DNA from: Balneolaceae bacterium
GTDB taxonomy: Bacteria > Bacteroidota > Rhodothermia > Balneolales > Balneolaceae
Length of the DNA: 64,000 bases
Reading direction: 5' to 3'
Assembly: GCA_017795005.1 (NCBI GenBank)
Contig: CP051242.1
Coordinates: 124,001-188,000 of the forward strand
Shown: positions 7,911-16,315 of the stretch, piece by piece
Layout: each line of letters starts with the position of its first letter
Numbering within the stretch: the first letter of the stretch is position 1
Notes under the pieces: model-generated
The model's database searches: none
What the model saw: only the letters and a program-made list of their open reading frames with translations
Told to the model about the DNA's origin: nothing
Made by a program: the position numbers and the translations under genes

Positions 7911-8012
7911 CCGGACTTGATCCGGGATCTTTGTCAGGTTTGGTAATTACTTTTGGCTAATAAAGAAACTCAAACCAGCTCGTAAGATCCTGAACCAAGT
8001 TCAGGATGACCA
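7911..8012. repeat. intergenic repeat pair (GTCATCCCGGACTTGATCC type)
   Basis: GTCATCCCGG-ACTTGAT-CCGGGATC at about 7912-7931 is a palindromic motif, followed about 50 bases on by AAGATCCTGAACCAAGTTCAGGATGAC. The same two motifs recur in the same order at about 42652-42758. Apart from them 7828-8090 holds no gene, only a small hairpin CTCCCTCCAAAGGGAG at about 7880-7895. Confidence 0.65.
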
Positions 8013-8090
8013 ATAGTTTTTTATTCAAATAAAATCGTGGCACTCAGGGTGACAGCTTTAAAACAAAAGAGAAACACTGCCTCGTTCAGG

Positions 8091-8555
8091 TTATTTCCTA
8101 AGCATTTCGTCCAGACTATACTTTCCCGGAGTTAGCATCATCAATCCGAAAAAGGTAAACATCATTTTCATGGCATGAGCTGCTCCTCTGAATCCGTCGC
8201 CGCGCTCAAGGTGCGTAATGGTTGCAACCAGCATCGTAATAAAAAGAAGAGCCGCCATTAATCTGTATTTATAGCCCAAAGCAAATAGAAATGCCCCGGC
8301 AGTTTCAGCTAATGAAGCCATAAATCCCCAGAACATATAAATGGCATCGATTCCAAATCCCGGCATGTTTTTACCAAGTCCAATCCAGCGCTCGGGTCCG
8401 CCGGTTATCTTGCCCCATCCATGTAAAAAAAGAAAAGACAACCCAACGCCAAGACGTAAAATTAACAGTCCAAGATCTTTATGCTTTGAGAGAAAAGAGA
8501 GGTTCGAATCTAACTTTGCCATTTTTCCTTTTTTTTGAAGGAAATAAACAAACAT
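8091..8555 (-). CDS. DoxX-family membrane protein
   Basis: 154 residues (about 143 if the second ATG, MAKLD at 8522, is used). Four transmembrane helices. The DoxX signature is visible: LGLLILRLGVGLSFLFLHGWGKITGG near the N-terminus and GFMASLAETAGAFLFALG in the middle. Family members are linked to redox and sulphur chemistry, but the activity here is unknown. It is the last gene of a minus-strand operon with the dioxygenase-like and DUF5916 genes (13-base and 1-base gaps). Confidence 0.85.
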   Translation of the reverse strand: MFVYFLQKKGKMAKLDSNLSFLSKHKDLGLLILRLGVGLSFLFLHGWGKITGGPERWIGLGKNMPGFGIDAIYMFWGFMASLAETAGAFLFALGYKYRLMAALLFITMLVATITHLERGDGFRGAAHAMKMMFTFFGLMMLTPGKYSLDEMLRK

Positions 8556-8568
8556 TTTGGCTAACTAG

Positions 8569-9192
8569 TTACTCTTTGAAAATATTTTTACGAAGTATTA
8601 TGTCTCTTTGACCAACCAATAAACCTGACTCTTTACTAAGGTTCATAATCCCATTACTTCCTCCACGAGGTGCAGGGTTGTTTGTATGACGGGAAGTCAG
8701 ATTTTTATCTCCTTCAAACCTGAAATCATTGATGTAATAATAAGACCCATCCGGTTCCAGAATAGTTAAGTGAATATGAGCTGGTTCATTTCCATAAAAG
8801 TGCGGCTTTTGAGTATAAAATGTATACTGCCCTTCAGCATCAGTTTTTACCCACCCTCTGATATACCCGTGTCTTCGTGCCCATCCGGTTTCATTACCTT
8901 TTTTTGGATAGATTCCTTCTTCATTGGTTTGATATACATATAGAATTACATTTTCAGCTGGCGTAATTCCATCAGGTTTATACACAATGCCACTGATTTT
9001 CAGTTGCTCTCCTTCTGTTTCAAAATCGGGCAATGTATCCACTGAGCTCAATGAGTTTTTTTCGTATTCGAAAACGGCTTCGCATCCTTCACATGGCCCA
9101 CCAATTAATGTTCCCTGAGTATATCCTAATGTTGAACCCAATAAACTGGCAATCAAAAATGTCAGAATTTTAGCAATGAAACTTTCTTTCAT
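8569..9192 (-). CDS. exported intradiol ring-cleavage dioxygenase-like protein
   Basis: 207 residues. The signal peptide (about 1-25) is followed by a Cys pair (GGPCEGCEA) and the beta-sandwich of the protocatechuate/catechol dioxygenase family. Expected iron ligands are visible: a Tyr in VILYVYQ, Tyr in HGYIRG, and the HxH pair in PAHIHLTI, with the YTFYT strand between. Intradiol enzymes use non-haem Fe(III) to split catechols, but exported Bacteroidota members are largely uncharacterised, so the substrate is unknown. The start is one base downstream of the DUF5916 gene's stop. Confidence 0.8.
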   Translation of the reverse strand: MKESFIAKILTFLIASLLGSTLGYTQGTLIGGPCEGCEAVFEYEKNSLSSVDTLPDFETEGEQLKISGIVYKPDGITPAENVILYVYQTNEEGIYPKKGNETGWARRHGYIRGWVKTDAEGQYTFYTQKPHFYGNEPAHIHLTILEPDGSYYYINDFRFEGDKNLTSRHTNNPAPRGGSNGIMNLSKESGLLVGQRDIILRKNIFKE

Positions 9193-9193
9193 A

Positions 9194-11401
9194 TCAATTA
9201 AACCAATAGTTCATTTTAAAGACCATGCCACGGTTTTTAACTCCGAAGTTTTCGGTTCCGTAATTGTCATTGTACACCAGATATATATCACTCATTGCCG
9301 CGAATCTCCATTGCAAACGACTGTTGATATTGAAATTATCTGACTGTGTGTTGTATTGCAGAAAGGTCGTCCAGTTTAAATTATTGGAGAAACTGATCTC
9401 TGATTGTGGGCCAATCAAATGAAGTGTTGCTTCTCCGTAATTTTCAGGCAGTTCCACTCTGTTTCCGACATATCTTACCCCAAAATTTCCCCAGGGTTGT
9501 GTTCTCAGGTTTACATTCCCCCCAAACTCTAACCGGGTTCCGTCATAAAATCCGCCATAAGAAGTTTGTATACCTCCGCTCACCACTCCCCGTTGATCCG
9601 TATTATAAGAAAATGAAGCAGTATTATAGATATAGGTTTTTGCTGGCAGGAATTCTTCGCCACCGATTAAATCGGTTGGAAACAATAACCGAACGTTTGT
9701 GTTCTCAAGTGAAAGACTTACCGAACCATGATTTAACGTGTTAAGGAAATAATTCAAACTTGAAAAACGGTCGATGAGCTGACCGTCTGTCTCCCAGCTC
9801 ATAACGGTCCATGCACTTACTTCATGACTATTCACCCACTCCGATTCCGGGCGGAACGTATATCCAATCCATGGATTTAGATAACTAAAACCAACCCGAA
9901 TCAGGCTATCCCGCTCCGCATCGTATTGAAAAGAGCGCCGGGAAAAACCAAGGTCGTTGATATAATTATTTCCAACACGGTCGGCTGTAATTCCGGAAAA
10001 GAAATTACCGTTGTTATACATCATGGTTGCTCCTACAAACGAAACATCATCCAGCTTCTCTTCCGTTTGAGACCAGTGATATCGTGCGTTACCGGTAAGT
10101 CGACCGCTTTCTGATGAATAATGAAATTCGGCTCCCAATGTCCGGTTAAAATCCTCGGTACTATTGTTGGTTCCATCAAAAGCTGAACGATTGGTTACCA
10201 ACGCTTTGACGCTGCTACGACCGAATACACGTTGTTGTACAGCTCCTACCATATAATTATTTGCACCCAGACCATCAATACTTCGTGTTTGTACGTTCAA
10301 TGCACCTACTCTCAGATCTTCATTAACATTTCCGGTCATTCGTGCGCCAAATAAAATTGGAACTAATTCTCCATTGCTAATCCCAATCTGACGTGAAAAG
10401 AAGGGTTTTACTCCCCAAGTTCCAAAGCTCGAAAACAAATCACTATTCTCCAGAAAGAAGGCTCTCTTTTCAGGGAAGAAAATGCTGAATCGTGAAAGAT
10501 TGGTTACCTGTTGGTCAACATCCACTGTGGAAAAATCGGGATTTAATGTCAGATCCATTTTGAGTTTCGAACCGATCGGAATCTTGGCATCCAATCCAAC
10601 ATCAATATCTCCTCCATAACTGTCGCTTTCATTAAAGTCACGATCTGCTGAAGCAAGCACATACGGCTGAATAGCTATTCTTTGTCTTCTTTTTTCAGGT
10701 GGAGTTTCCATTTTTAGCGTGCCTAAGTAGCCCAAATCAATACCCGGAAATCCCTGAGGAACATGACTCCAGGTCGAATACACATTTCGTTTCATATCAT
10801 TTCGCACGAAATTAATGCCCCATTCATTGCTCTCCGGATTGTAATTGATGGACTTAAATGGAATGGCAAATTCAGCCACCCAATATTCATCGTATACTTT
10901 AACGGAACTGCTCCATGCATTATCCCAGTTGAAATCCGGGCGGGTTCTGGAATTTTCAATACTTACTACTCCATCCACTCTTGCCCCAGCTGCATTTACC
11001 CCAAACAGAAAGCCATTTGTTTTTTGATTGTAAGGATCCAGAACTACCGTAAATGCATCGCTGTCCCAATGGTACGAACTGTTATCCCGCTTCAGCGACT
11101 TGATGACCAGTTCTTCTTTTTTCTGATAATTGATCGCCCCGATATACAGGAACTCGTCATCATAGGTGATCCAAGCCTGAGTCTGAGCTTCGGCAAAGCC
11201 AGTATCCTTAGGCCATTTATTCAGAAAATCGGAAGTCAGCACTGCTGTTGTCCACGCAGCTTCATCCAGTTTTCCATCTATATTAATTTGCAGACCGGAC
11301 TTAGTAGATTCGAGTACGAACTCTTCAATAATTGATTGTTCCTGTGCGTTAACTAAACCGGCAGTGATCAAAAAGAGGGATACGAGTATAAACTTTTTCA
11401 T
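9194..11401 (-). CDS. DUF5916 protein with CBM9-like N-terminal domain, outer-membrane barrel
   Basis: 735 residues. The signal peptide (MKKFILVSLFLITAGLVNAQ) precedes a CBM9-like carbohydrate-binding beta-sandwich (about 35-225: IDGKLDEAAW, WDSDAFTVVLDPY, EFAIPFKSINY). Next is the hallmark block TLNPDFSTVDVDQQVTNLSRFSIFFPEKRAFFLEN (about 282-318), then a long stretch of alternating hydrophobic strands ending in an aromatic residue-rich C-terminus (MVFKMNYWFN), typical of an outer-membrane barrel. Function unknown. First gene of a three-gene minus-strand operon. Confidence 0.85.
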   Translation of the reverse strand: MKKFILVSLFLITAGLVNAQEQSIIEEFVLESTKSGLQINIDGKLDEAAWTTAVLTSDFLNKWPKDTGFAEAQTQAWITYDDEFLYIGAINYQKKEELVIKSLKRDNSSYHWDSDAFTVVLDPYNQKTNGFLFGVNAAGARVDGVVSIENSRTRPDFNWDNAWSSSVKVYDEYWVAEFAIPFKSINYNPESNEWGINFVRNDMKRNVYSTWSHVPQGFPGIDLGYLGTLKMETPPEKRRQRIAIQPYVLASADRDFNESDSYGGDIDVGLDAKIPIGSKLKMDLTLNPDFSTVDVDQQVTNLSRFSIFFPEKRAFFLENSDLFSSFGTWGVKPFFSRQIGISNGELVPILFGARMTGNVNEDLRVGALNVQTRSIDGLGANNYMVGAVQQRVFGRSSVKALVTNRSAFDGTNNSTEDFNRTLGAEFHYSSESGRLTGNARYHWSQTEEKLDDVSFVGATMMYNNGNFFSGITADRVGNNYINDLGFSRRSFQYDAERDSLIRVGFSYLNPWIGYTFRPESEWVNSHEVSAWTVMSWETDGQLIDRFSSLNYFLNTLNHGSVSLSLENTNVRLLFPTDLIGGEEFLPAKTYIYNTASFSYNTDQRGVVSGGIQTSYGGFYDGTRLEFGGNVNLRTQPWGNFGVRYVGNRVELPENYGEATLHLIGPQSEISFSNNLNWTTFLQYNTQSDNFNINSRLQWRFAAMSDIYLVYNDNYGTENFGVKNRGMVFKMNYWFN

Positions 11402-11561
11402 GGGGCATATTTTTTAGTTTCCCCGAGATACTCATTTCTTCTTTATATGTTGGGAGCCATCGATATACAGCTCTTATTTTTCCCTGAAAAACACTAAATC
11501 CCATAGTTGTCACATTCGCATATTTTTAAGCAACATTTGCAGTGGTAAACCAGTAGTATGC

Positions 11562-11589
11562 AGAATGTACATTTCTGGCTCTACATTCT
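11562..11589. promoter_or_regulatory. possible operator: AGAATGTA-N12-TACATTCT
   Basis: A perfect 8-base inverted repeat spaced by 12 bases, about 70 bases before the NTF2-like/LytS/LytTR operon. Autoregulation by the LytTR regulator is conceivable, but known LytTR sites are usually direct repeats. The rest of 11402-11658, between divergent operons, shows no gene. Confidence 0.3.
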
Positions 11590-11658
11590 TCCGGCGGTAT
11601 GAGTATTTTAGTTAGTTGTTGTTGGTCGAATAGAAGCAGACAAACCAAATATTGTATT

Positions 11659-12099
11659 ATGAAAATCCTACTCACTTTTATTCTTGTTTTATCTTTTTCG
11701 GTCGTGGCTAATGCCCAAAATACGGATGAAAATTTAGTCAGACAGGCAGCCCTTAATTACATTGAAGGCTTTTACGAAGGCGATACTCTAAAACTTCAGT
11801 CCAGCCTAAAACCAGATTTATTGAAATACGGATACTGGAAAGATCGGGAATCCGGAGAGTTTGGTGATGAAATTTACATGAGCTTTGATCAGGCCAAAGC
11901 ATTTGCCCGTAGAGTAAAAGCAAGTGGAAATTATCCAGCTGATGACGCCCCGAAAGAAATAGAGATTCTCGACCTCATGGAAACCATTGCCGCTGTTAAA
12001 ATCACCGCATACTGGGGAGTGGACTATATGTTACTTTCTAAAGAAGGGGATAAATGGATGATTGGTCAGGTTATTTGGGAGGGACCGCTGGAGAAATAG
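11659..12099 (+). CDS. exported NTF2-like (putative lumazine-binding) protein
   Basis: 146 residues from the ATG at 11659. An upstream in-frame ATG at 11599 would add 20 residues before an otherwise complete signal peptide (MKILLTFILVLSFSVVANAQ), so it was rejected. The mature part has the NTF2/SnoaL-like cone-fold pattern: a helix with AALNYIEGFYEGDTLKLQSSL, then strands IAAVKITAYWGVDYMLLSKEGDKWMIGQVIW. The ligand is unknown. The histidine kinase gene starts on the base after its stop, so it may be a periplasmic partner of the two-component system. Confidence 0.78.
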   Translation: MKILLTFILVLSFSVVANAQNTDENLVRQAALNYIEGFYEGDTLKLQSSLKPDLLKYGYWKDRESGEFGDEIYMSFDQAKAFARRVKASGNYPADDAPKEIEILDLMETIAAVKITAYWGVDYMLLSKEGDKWMIGQVIWEGPLEK

Positions 12100-13176
12100 A
12101 TGCTTTCCTTTTTTGAGAAATATCAGTCAACTCCAAAACGAATTCTGTGGCATGTACTTTTTTGGGTGTGCTACATAGCGATGTATACCGTTATCTATGG
12201 AAATTTCGAAGACACCTATGGAGCGGAGTTCTTTTGGGCAATGGCTTACCTTCCACTTAAAATTATTGCCACTTACTTTACCCTGTATTTTGTAATCCCA
12301 AGATATTTTCTTCAAAAGAAATACGTCACCGCAACACTCCTCACTACCCTCGCAATTGTTGTCGCAGCATTCACCCAGCGCTTACTCGACTACTATGTAT
12401 TTTATCCTATTTACGGGTATGAGTGGATGTCAGACGGACCTTTAAATGTGGCTAAGAGTCTGAAAAATATTCTTAGTATTTATCCGGTTGTAGCTCTGGC
12501 TTCATTTATCAAAATCACGAAATATTTTTATAGTGAAGAAAGTCGTTCTCAGGAACTTCAACAGGAAAAGCTACAGGCAGAGCTCAATTTTCTGAAAGGT
12601 CAGATACATCCTCATTTCCTGTTTAATACCTTAAACAACCTGTATGCGCTGACGCTTAAAAAAGCGGAGTCTTCTCCCGAAGTAGTACTTAAGCTATCTG
12701 AACTTCTCAGTTTCATGTTGTATGAATGCAATTCCCGAACCGTTTCTTTAAACAAGGAATTGAAACTCATCGAGAACTATATCGCCCTCGAAAAAATCCG
12801 GTATGATGACCGGCTTACCGTTACTTATGAAACTTATGGGGATGTATCTCAGTGCGAAATTCCGCCTATGTTGCTATTAACATTTGTAGAGAATGCGTTT
12901 AAACATGGCACAAGTGATACTCTGGATGAAGTTTGGGTAGATATTAATGTGGTTGTTCGGGATCAGCATTTATCCTTGTCTGTAAAAAACAGTAATGGCA
13001 AAAATGATGATCATGAAGAGTTCGAATATCAGAAAGGTATTGGACTGAAGAATGTAAATCGTCGTCTCGAGTTATTATATGAAGATCATTACAATCTCAG
13101 CATTGAGGATGATGGCAAAACCTATTCCGTTTCTTTGGAAATAGAACTCGAAGCATTACTAAACCATACTCCCTAA
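12100..13176 (+). CDS. LytS/YehU-type sensor histidine kinase
   Basis: 358 residues. Four N-terminal membrane helices (about 14-140) form an input domain without an obvious soluble sensor, followed by a coiled coil (about 145-165). The His_kinase domain carries the phospho-acceptor motif QIHPHFLFNTLNNL at 168-181. The ATPase domain has the LLTFVENAFKHG N-box and the KGIGLKNVNRRLELLY G-box. The partner response-regulator gene overlaps its stop by one base. The signal is unknown; the NTF2-like protein just upstream could contribute to sensing. Confidence 0.92.
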   Translation: MLSFFEKYQSTPKRILWHVLFWVCYIAMYTVIYGNFEDTYGAEFFWAMAYLPLKIIATYFTLYFVIPRYFLQKKYVTATLLTTLAIVVAAFTQRLLDYYVFYPIYGYEWMSDGPLNVAKSLKNILSIYPVVALASFIKITKYFYSEESRSQELQQEKLQAELNFLKGQIHPHFLFNTLNNLYALTLKKAESSPEVVLKLSELLSFMLYECNSRTVSLNKELKLIENYIALEKIRYDDRLTVTYETYGDVSQCEIPPMLLLTFVENAFKHGTSDTLDEVWVDINVVVRDQHLSLSVKNSNGKNDDHEEFEYQKGIGLKNVNRRLELLYEDHYNLSIEDDGKTYSVSLEIELEALLNHTP

Positions 13177-13898
13177 TGAGTCTCAGCTGTTATATCATAG
13201 ATGATGAGCCACTCGCTATTGAAGTGATTGAATCTCATATTTCTAAGATTGACGGTCTTGAAGTAAAAGCAACGTTTCAGAATGCAGTAAAAGCTTTTCA
13301 GGAACTTCGGAATAACTCAGTTGATGTCTTATTTCTTGATATTCAAATGCCTCGTCTTACTGGTATTGAATTTTTGAGAACCTTAAAAAATCCTCCCAAA
13401 GTGATTTTTACTACTGCCTACCGCGAATATGCTTTGGAAGGGTTTGAACTGGATGTGGTTGATTATCTCCTAAAACCCGTCTCATTCGATCGTTTTCTGA
13501 AAGCGGTAAATAAAGTTTTTGACGCTCTCCAAAATCCAGTTAGCCCGTCAGTTTCTCCCGAAAGTACCGATGAACACCATTTTGTATTTGTTCCTTCAGA
13601 TAAAAAGAATGTGAAAGTCTGTCTGGAAGAAATCCTCTACATTGAAAGTAAACGGGATTATATTCTCATCAAAACTAACAATAAGGAAGTTACCACTTAT
13701 CAGACGATCACTTATATGGAGGAGCGGCTTCCGGATGATCAGTTTGTAAGGGTGCATCGATCCTTTATCATCAATCTGAGGAAAATCGAAAGCTGGAGTA
13801 ATAACGAAATTGAACTGGCTGACACTACCATTCCTATTGGCCGCACTTATAAAAGGGAAGCTTTAAAGCGTTTAGGAGAAAGCTCTGAGGTTTTGTGA
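13176..13898 (+). CDS. LytTR-family response regulator
   Basis: 240 residues. The receiver domain (1-120) has acidic pocket residues D9 and D10, phospho-acceptor D55 (FLDIQMPR) and the conserved Lys100 (LLKP). A short Pro/Ser linker leads to the LytTR DNA-binding domain (about 135-235: KVCLEEILYIESKRDYILI and QFVRVHRSFIINLRKIES). The regulon is unknown. It overlaps the kinase gene by one base (TAATG) and is followed by an intrinsic terminator. Confidence 0.93.
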   Translation: MSLSCYIIDDEPLAIEVIESHISKIDGLEVKATFQNAVKAFQELRNNSVDVLFLDIQMPRLTGIEFLRTLKNPPKVIFTTAYREYALEGFELDVVDYLLKPVSFDRFLKAVNKVFDALQNPVSPSVSPESTDEHHFVFVPSDKKNVKVCLEEILYIESKRDYILIKTNNKEVTTYQTITYMEERLPDDQFVRVHRSFIINLRKIESWSNNEIELADTTIPIGRTYKREALKRLGESSEVL

Positions 13899-13912
13899 TT
13901 GATTACTCAATA

Positions 13913-13938
13913 AAAGAGACGCTTTGTATTGCGTCTTT
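13913..13938 (+). terminator. intrinsic terminator after the LytTR regulator
   Basis: Stem AGACGC (13917-13922) / GCGTCT (13931-13936) with loop TTTGTATT and a short T-run, 15 bases after the regulator's stop. An A-run on the other side could also let it act on the minus strand. Confidence 0.65.
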
Positions 13939-14056
13939 ACCGCTTTATCATACCTACCCTCTTTTGAAGAAAACTTCTTCTCTCATCACTGAAAAGATTA
14001 CTATCCAAGCTCATCATTTTGTACATTCCATGCGTTAGCAAAAGCGACTCAAAAGC

Positions 14057-15874
14057 ATGTCAGATACCTACCGCGCTCTTACCCGAAAATACCGCCCGAA
14101 TAGTTTTGAGGATATCGTTTCTCAGGATCATGTTAGCAGCACGCTGCTTAACGCGATCAAACAGAACAGGCTTTCTCATGCCTACATGTTTTGTGGCCCG
14201 CGTGGAGTGGGTAAAACAACTATGGCGCGTGTACTTGCCAGAGTAATCAATAACATTGATGCGGACGTTGATGGTGAAGCACTCAATCAAACCATGAGCA
14301 TCACTGAAATGGATGCTGCTTCTAATAATAAAGTGGAAGACGTTCATCATCTCAGAGAAATTGTCCGAATACCGCCCCAGAACAGCCTCTATAAAGTAAT
14401 TATTGTAGATGAGGTTCACATGTTGTCCAAAGCGGCTTTTAATGCTTTATTGAAAACGCTTGAAGAACCGCCTGAACACGTCATTTTTATTTTTGCTACT
14501 ACTGAGCCTCATAAAGTTCTTCCAACGATTTTATCACGGGTTCAGCGCTTCGACTTCAAACGTATCGCTGTTGATGAAATCGTGAATCGTCTTAGAAAAA
14601 TCTCTGTTGACGAACAAATCGCTATTGATGAGGAGTCGTTACATGTAATTGCTAAAAAAGCGGATGGCGCATTACGTGATGCACTGGGGTTAATGGATCA
14701 GGCTATTGCTTTTTGTGGTGATACCATCACACATAATGAATTGCTGCAAGCGTTGAATGTTGTTGGAACTGATCGCTTATTCGAATTCATGACTTGTGTA
14801 AAAGCGCATGATGCCGATAAAGGACTGGAGCTCATCAATACCTTACTCCAAGAAGGATATGATATTCAGGAATACCTGATCGGCCTTACCGAACACTTGA
14901 GAAATTTATACATAGCTCATCACTCCGATAAAATGTATCTGGTGGAAGCCTCTGAAGAAACCAAAGCAAAGTATAAAAGCACTGCTACCGATTTTTCCAG
15001 AGATGATCTGATGCGAATGCTTCATATTGTTAGTGAAGCTCAAATTAAACTTAAGGATGCACATCAGCCCAGAATTCAGTTTGAAATCACCCTTCTGAAA
15101 CTCATTCATATGGAGCGATCTGAAAACCTCTCTAAACTTCTTGGTGAGCTGGAAGACTTAAAAAAAAACTTTAGGAACTTAGGGGTAGGGGAAGGAACAA
15201 AGGCACTAAGGGATGAGGAAGGCACAGAGGGTAGTTCTGATTCAGAAATAGAAGAAAATGCTCGTGTTGAGGATGTGTCTGATGAGGCTGGTAGTTCAGA
15301 AACTAATGCAGTTGTTAATACAGAACCTGTTGAAGAAGTTGTTCCGGAACCTGCTCCAGTTCATGATGAATACGATTTAGGACAACCAGCATTAGTAACA
15401 GAAGTCACTCAAAAAGCTAAGGTGCTTCACTTTTCAAATGGGAATGGAAATGGTTCCCCTAAACCTGCTCCTATTCAGGCAGAAGTCAGAGAAGACGCAC
15501 CTGTCCGGAAACTTTTAGTGGAGGATGTGCGGGCTATATGGGATGAGTTTATTACTTCTCTCAATAACAAAGTACCAAAAGTACTGGAGCTTCAGGTGCA
15601 GCGTGTTCAGCCGATAAAGCTTAAAGGAGCAGAACTTACTCTGGAATGTGATAACGCCTTTGCACAAAAAATGCTGGATGAGCAAGGACATGAATTGTCT
15701 CTTCACTTGAAGGAACATATTGGAGTTATGTTACGTTTTAAAACTGAAGTTAACAGACAAGAAGGGAATGTCTCTAAAGCAAAGAATCCCTACGAACGAT
15801 TTAAAGAGATTCAGCAAAAAGATCCTATTATCCGCGAACTGGTGGATAAATTCGGAGCTGAACTGGAATACTAA
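14057..15874 (+). CDS. dnaX: DNA polymerase III subunits gamma/tau
   Basis: Clamp-loader ATPase of 605 residues. AAA+ core: Walker A GPRGVGKTT (47-55), Walker B VDEVHML, sensor ATTEPHKV, SRVQRFDFKR and domain III to about residue 355. The four zinc-binding cysteines normally following Walker A are absent. At codons 368-371 (15160-15168) lies a run of nine A; the -1 frame meets TAG at 15172 and the +1 frame TAG at 15180, so a short gamma-like product could arise by slippage. An acidic, Pro-rich linker (about 375-480) precedes the tau C-terminal domain. First gene of dnaX-ybaB-recR. Confidence 0.95.
   Translation: MSDTYRALTRKYRPNSFEDIVSQDHVSSTLLNAIKQNRLSHAYMFCGPRGVGKTTMARVLARVINNIDADVDGEALNQTMSITEMDAASNNKVEDVHHLREIVRIPPQNSLYKVIIVDEVHMLSKAAFNALLKTLEEPPEHVIFIFATTEPHKVLPTILSRVQRFDFKRIAVDEIVNRLRKISVDEQIAIDEESLHVIAKKADGALRDALGLMDQAIAFCGDTITHNELLQALNVVGTDRLFEFMTCVKAHDADKGLELINTLLQEGYDIQEYLIGLTEHLRNLYIAHHSDKMYLVEASEETKAKYKSTATDFSRDDLMRMLHIVSEAQIKLKDAHQPRIQFEITLLKLIHMERSENLSKLLGELEDLKKNFRNLGVGEGTKALRDEEGTEGSSDSEIEENARVEDVSDEAGSSETNAVVNTEPVEEVVPEPAPVHDEYDLGQPALVTEVTQKAKVLHFSNGNGNGSPKPAPIQAEVREDAPVRKLLVEDVRAIWDEFITSLNNKVPKVLELQVQRVQPIKLKGAELTLECDNAFAQKMLDEQGHELSLHLKEHIGVMLRFKTEVNRQEGNVSKAKNPYERFKEIQQKDPIIRELVDKFGAELEY
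15143..15182 (+). promoter_or_regulatory. candidate programmed slippage site in dnaX (A9 with flanking stops)
   Basis: A9 at 15160-15168 in frame TTA-AAA-AAA-AAC. A GGTGAG (15143-15148) ends 11 bases upstream and could act as an internal anti-SD contact. The stops are TAG 15172-15174 in the -1 frame and TAG 15180-15182 in the +1 frame. The position, right after the AAA+ core, matches where other bacteria make gamma by frameshifting or transcript slippage. Confidence 0.6.
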
Positions 15875-15886
15875 CCTATTTTAATT

Positions 15887-16234
15887 ATGGCAGATTTTAA
15901 TATGGCCGATATGTTCGGCAAAATTCAGGAAATGCAATCTAAAGTGCAGGAAACTCAGGCTAACCTTGGAAAGGTGGAAGTGGAAGCTGAAGCCGGTGGA
16001 GGCATGGTAAAAGTAAAAGCGAACGGACTTCGCCAAATCCTTTCTGTTACTCTTGATAAAGATGTGATTGATCCAGATGATAAAGAAATACTTGAAGATC
16101 TTGTTGTAGCCGGAGTCAATAAAGCACTCGAAAAAGCTGACGAGGAAGCCAAAGCGAAAATGCAGGAAGCTTACAAAGGCATGATGCCCGGCGGCGGAAT
16201 CCCCGGTATGGACCTCTCTAAATTTGGACTCTAA
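15887..16234 (+). CDS. ybaB: YbaB/EbfC nucleoid-associated protein
   Basis: 115 residues, the usual length. An N-terminal helix (MFGKIQEMQSKVQETQANLGKVEVEAEAGG) is followed by the central strands GMVKVKANGLRQILSVTLD and a C-terminal helix (EDLVVAGVNKALEKADEEAKAKMQE) ending in a Gly/Met-rich tail. The protein binds DNA as a tweezer-like dimer. It lies 12 bases after dnaX and 81 before recR, the conserved bacterial dnaX-ybaB-recR order, which supports the call. Confidence 0.93.
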   Translation: MADFNMADMFGKIQEMQSKVQETQANLGKVEVEAEAGGGMVKVKANGLRQILSVTLDKDVIDPDDKEILEDLVVAGVNKALEKADEEAKAKMQEAYKGMMPGGGIPGMDLSKFGL

Positions 16235-16249
16235 GAAATTCAAAATGAA

Positions 16250-16289
16250 AAATTAAAGATTCAAAATGGGCTCGCCCAATCTTTAATTT
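16250..16289. repeat. intergenic cruciform repeat between ybaB and recR
   Basis: Perfect 12-base arms AAATTAAAGATT (16250-16261) and AATCTTTAATTT (16278-16289). Inside is a second palindrome, TGGGCTCGCCCA (16267-16278). Similar A/T-rich motifs (TTCAAAA, AATCTTTAA) surround it. It looks like a dispersed intergenic palindrome rather than a terminator, since recR needs read-through in this operon. Confidence 0.6.
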
Positions 16290-16315
16290 TGAATCTTTAA
16301 TCTTTAATTCCTTAA

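Noticed and set aside
10763-11335. 190-codon plus-strand open frame opposite the DUF5916 gene
   Set aside because: It is antisense to a well-supported gene, with no motif or plausible protein composition; a shadow frame.
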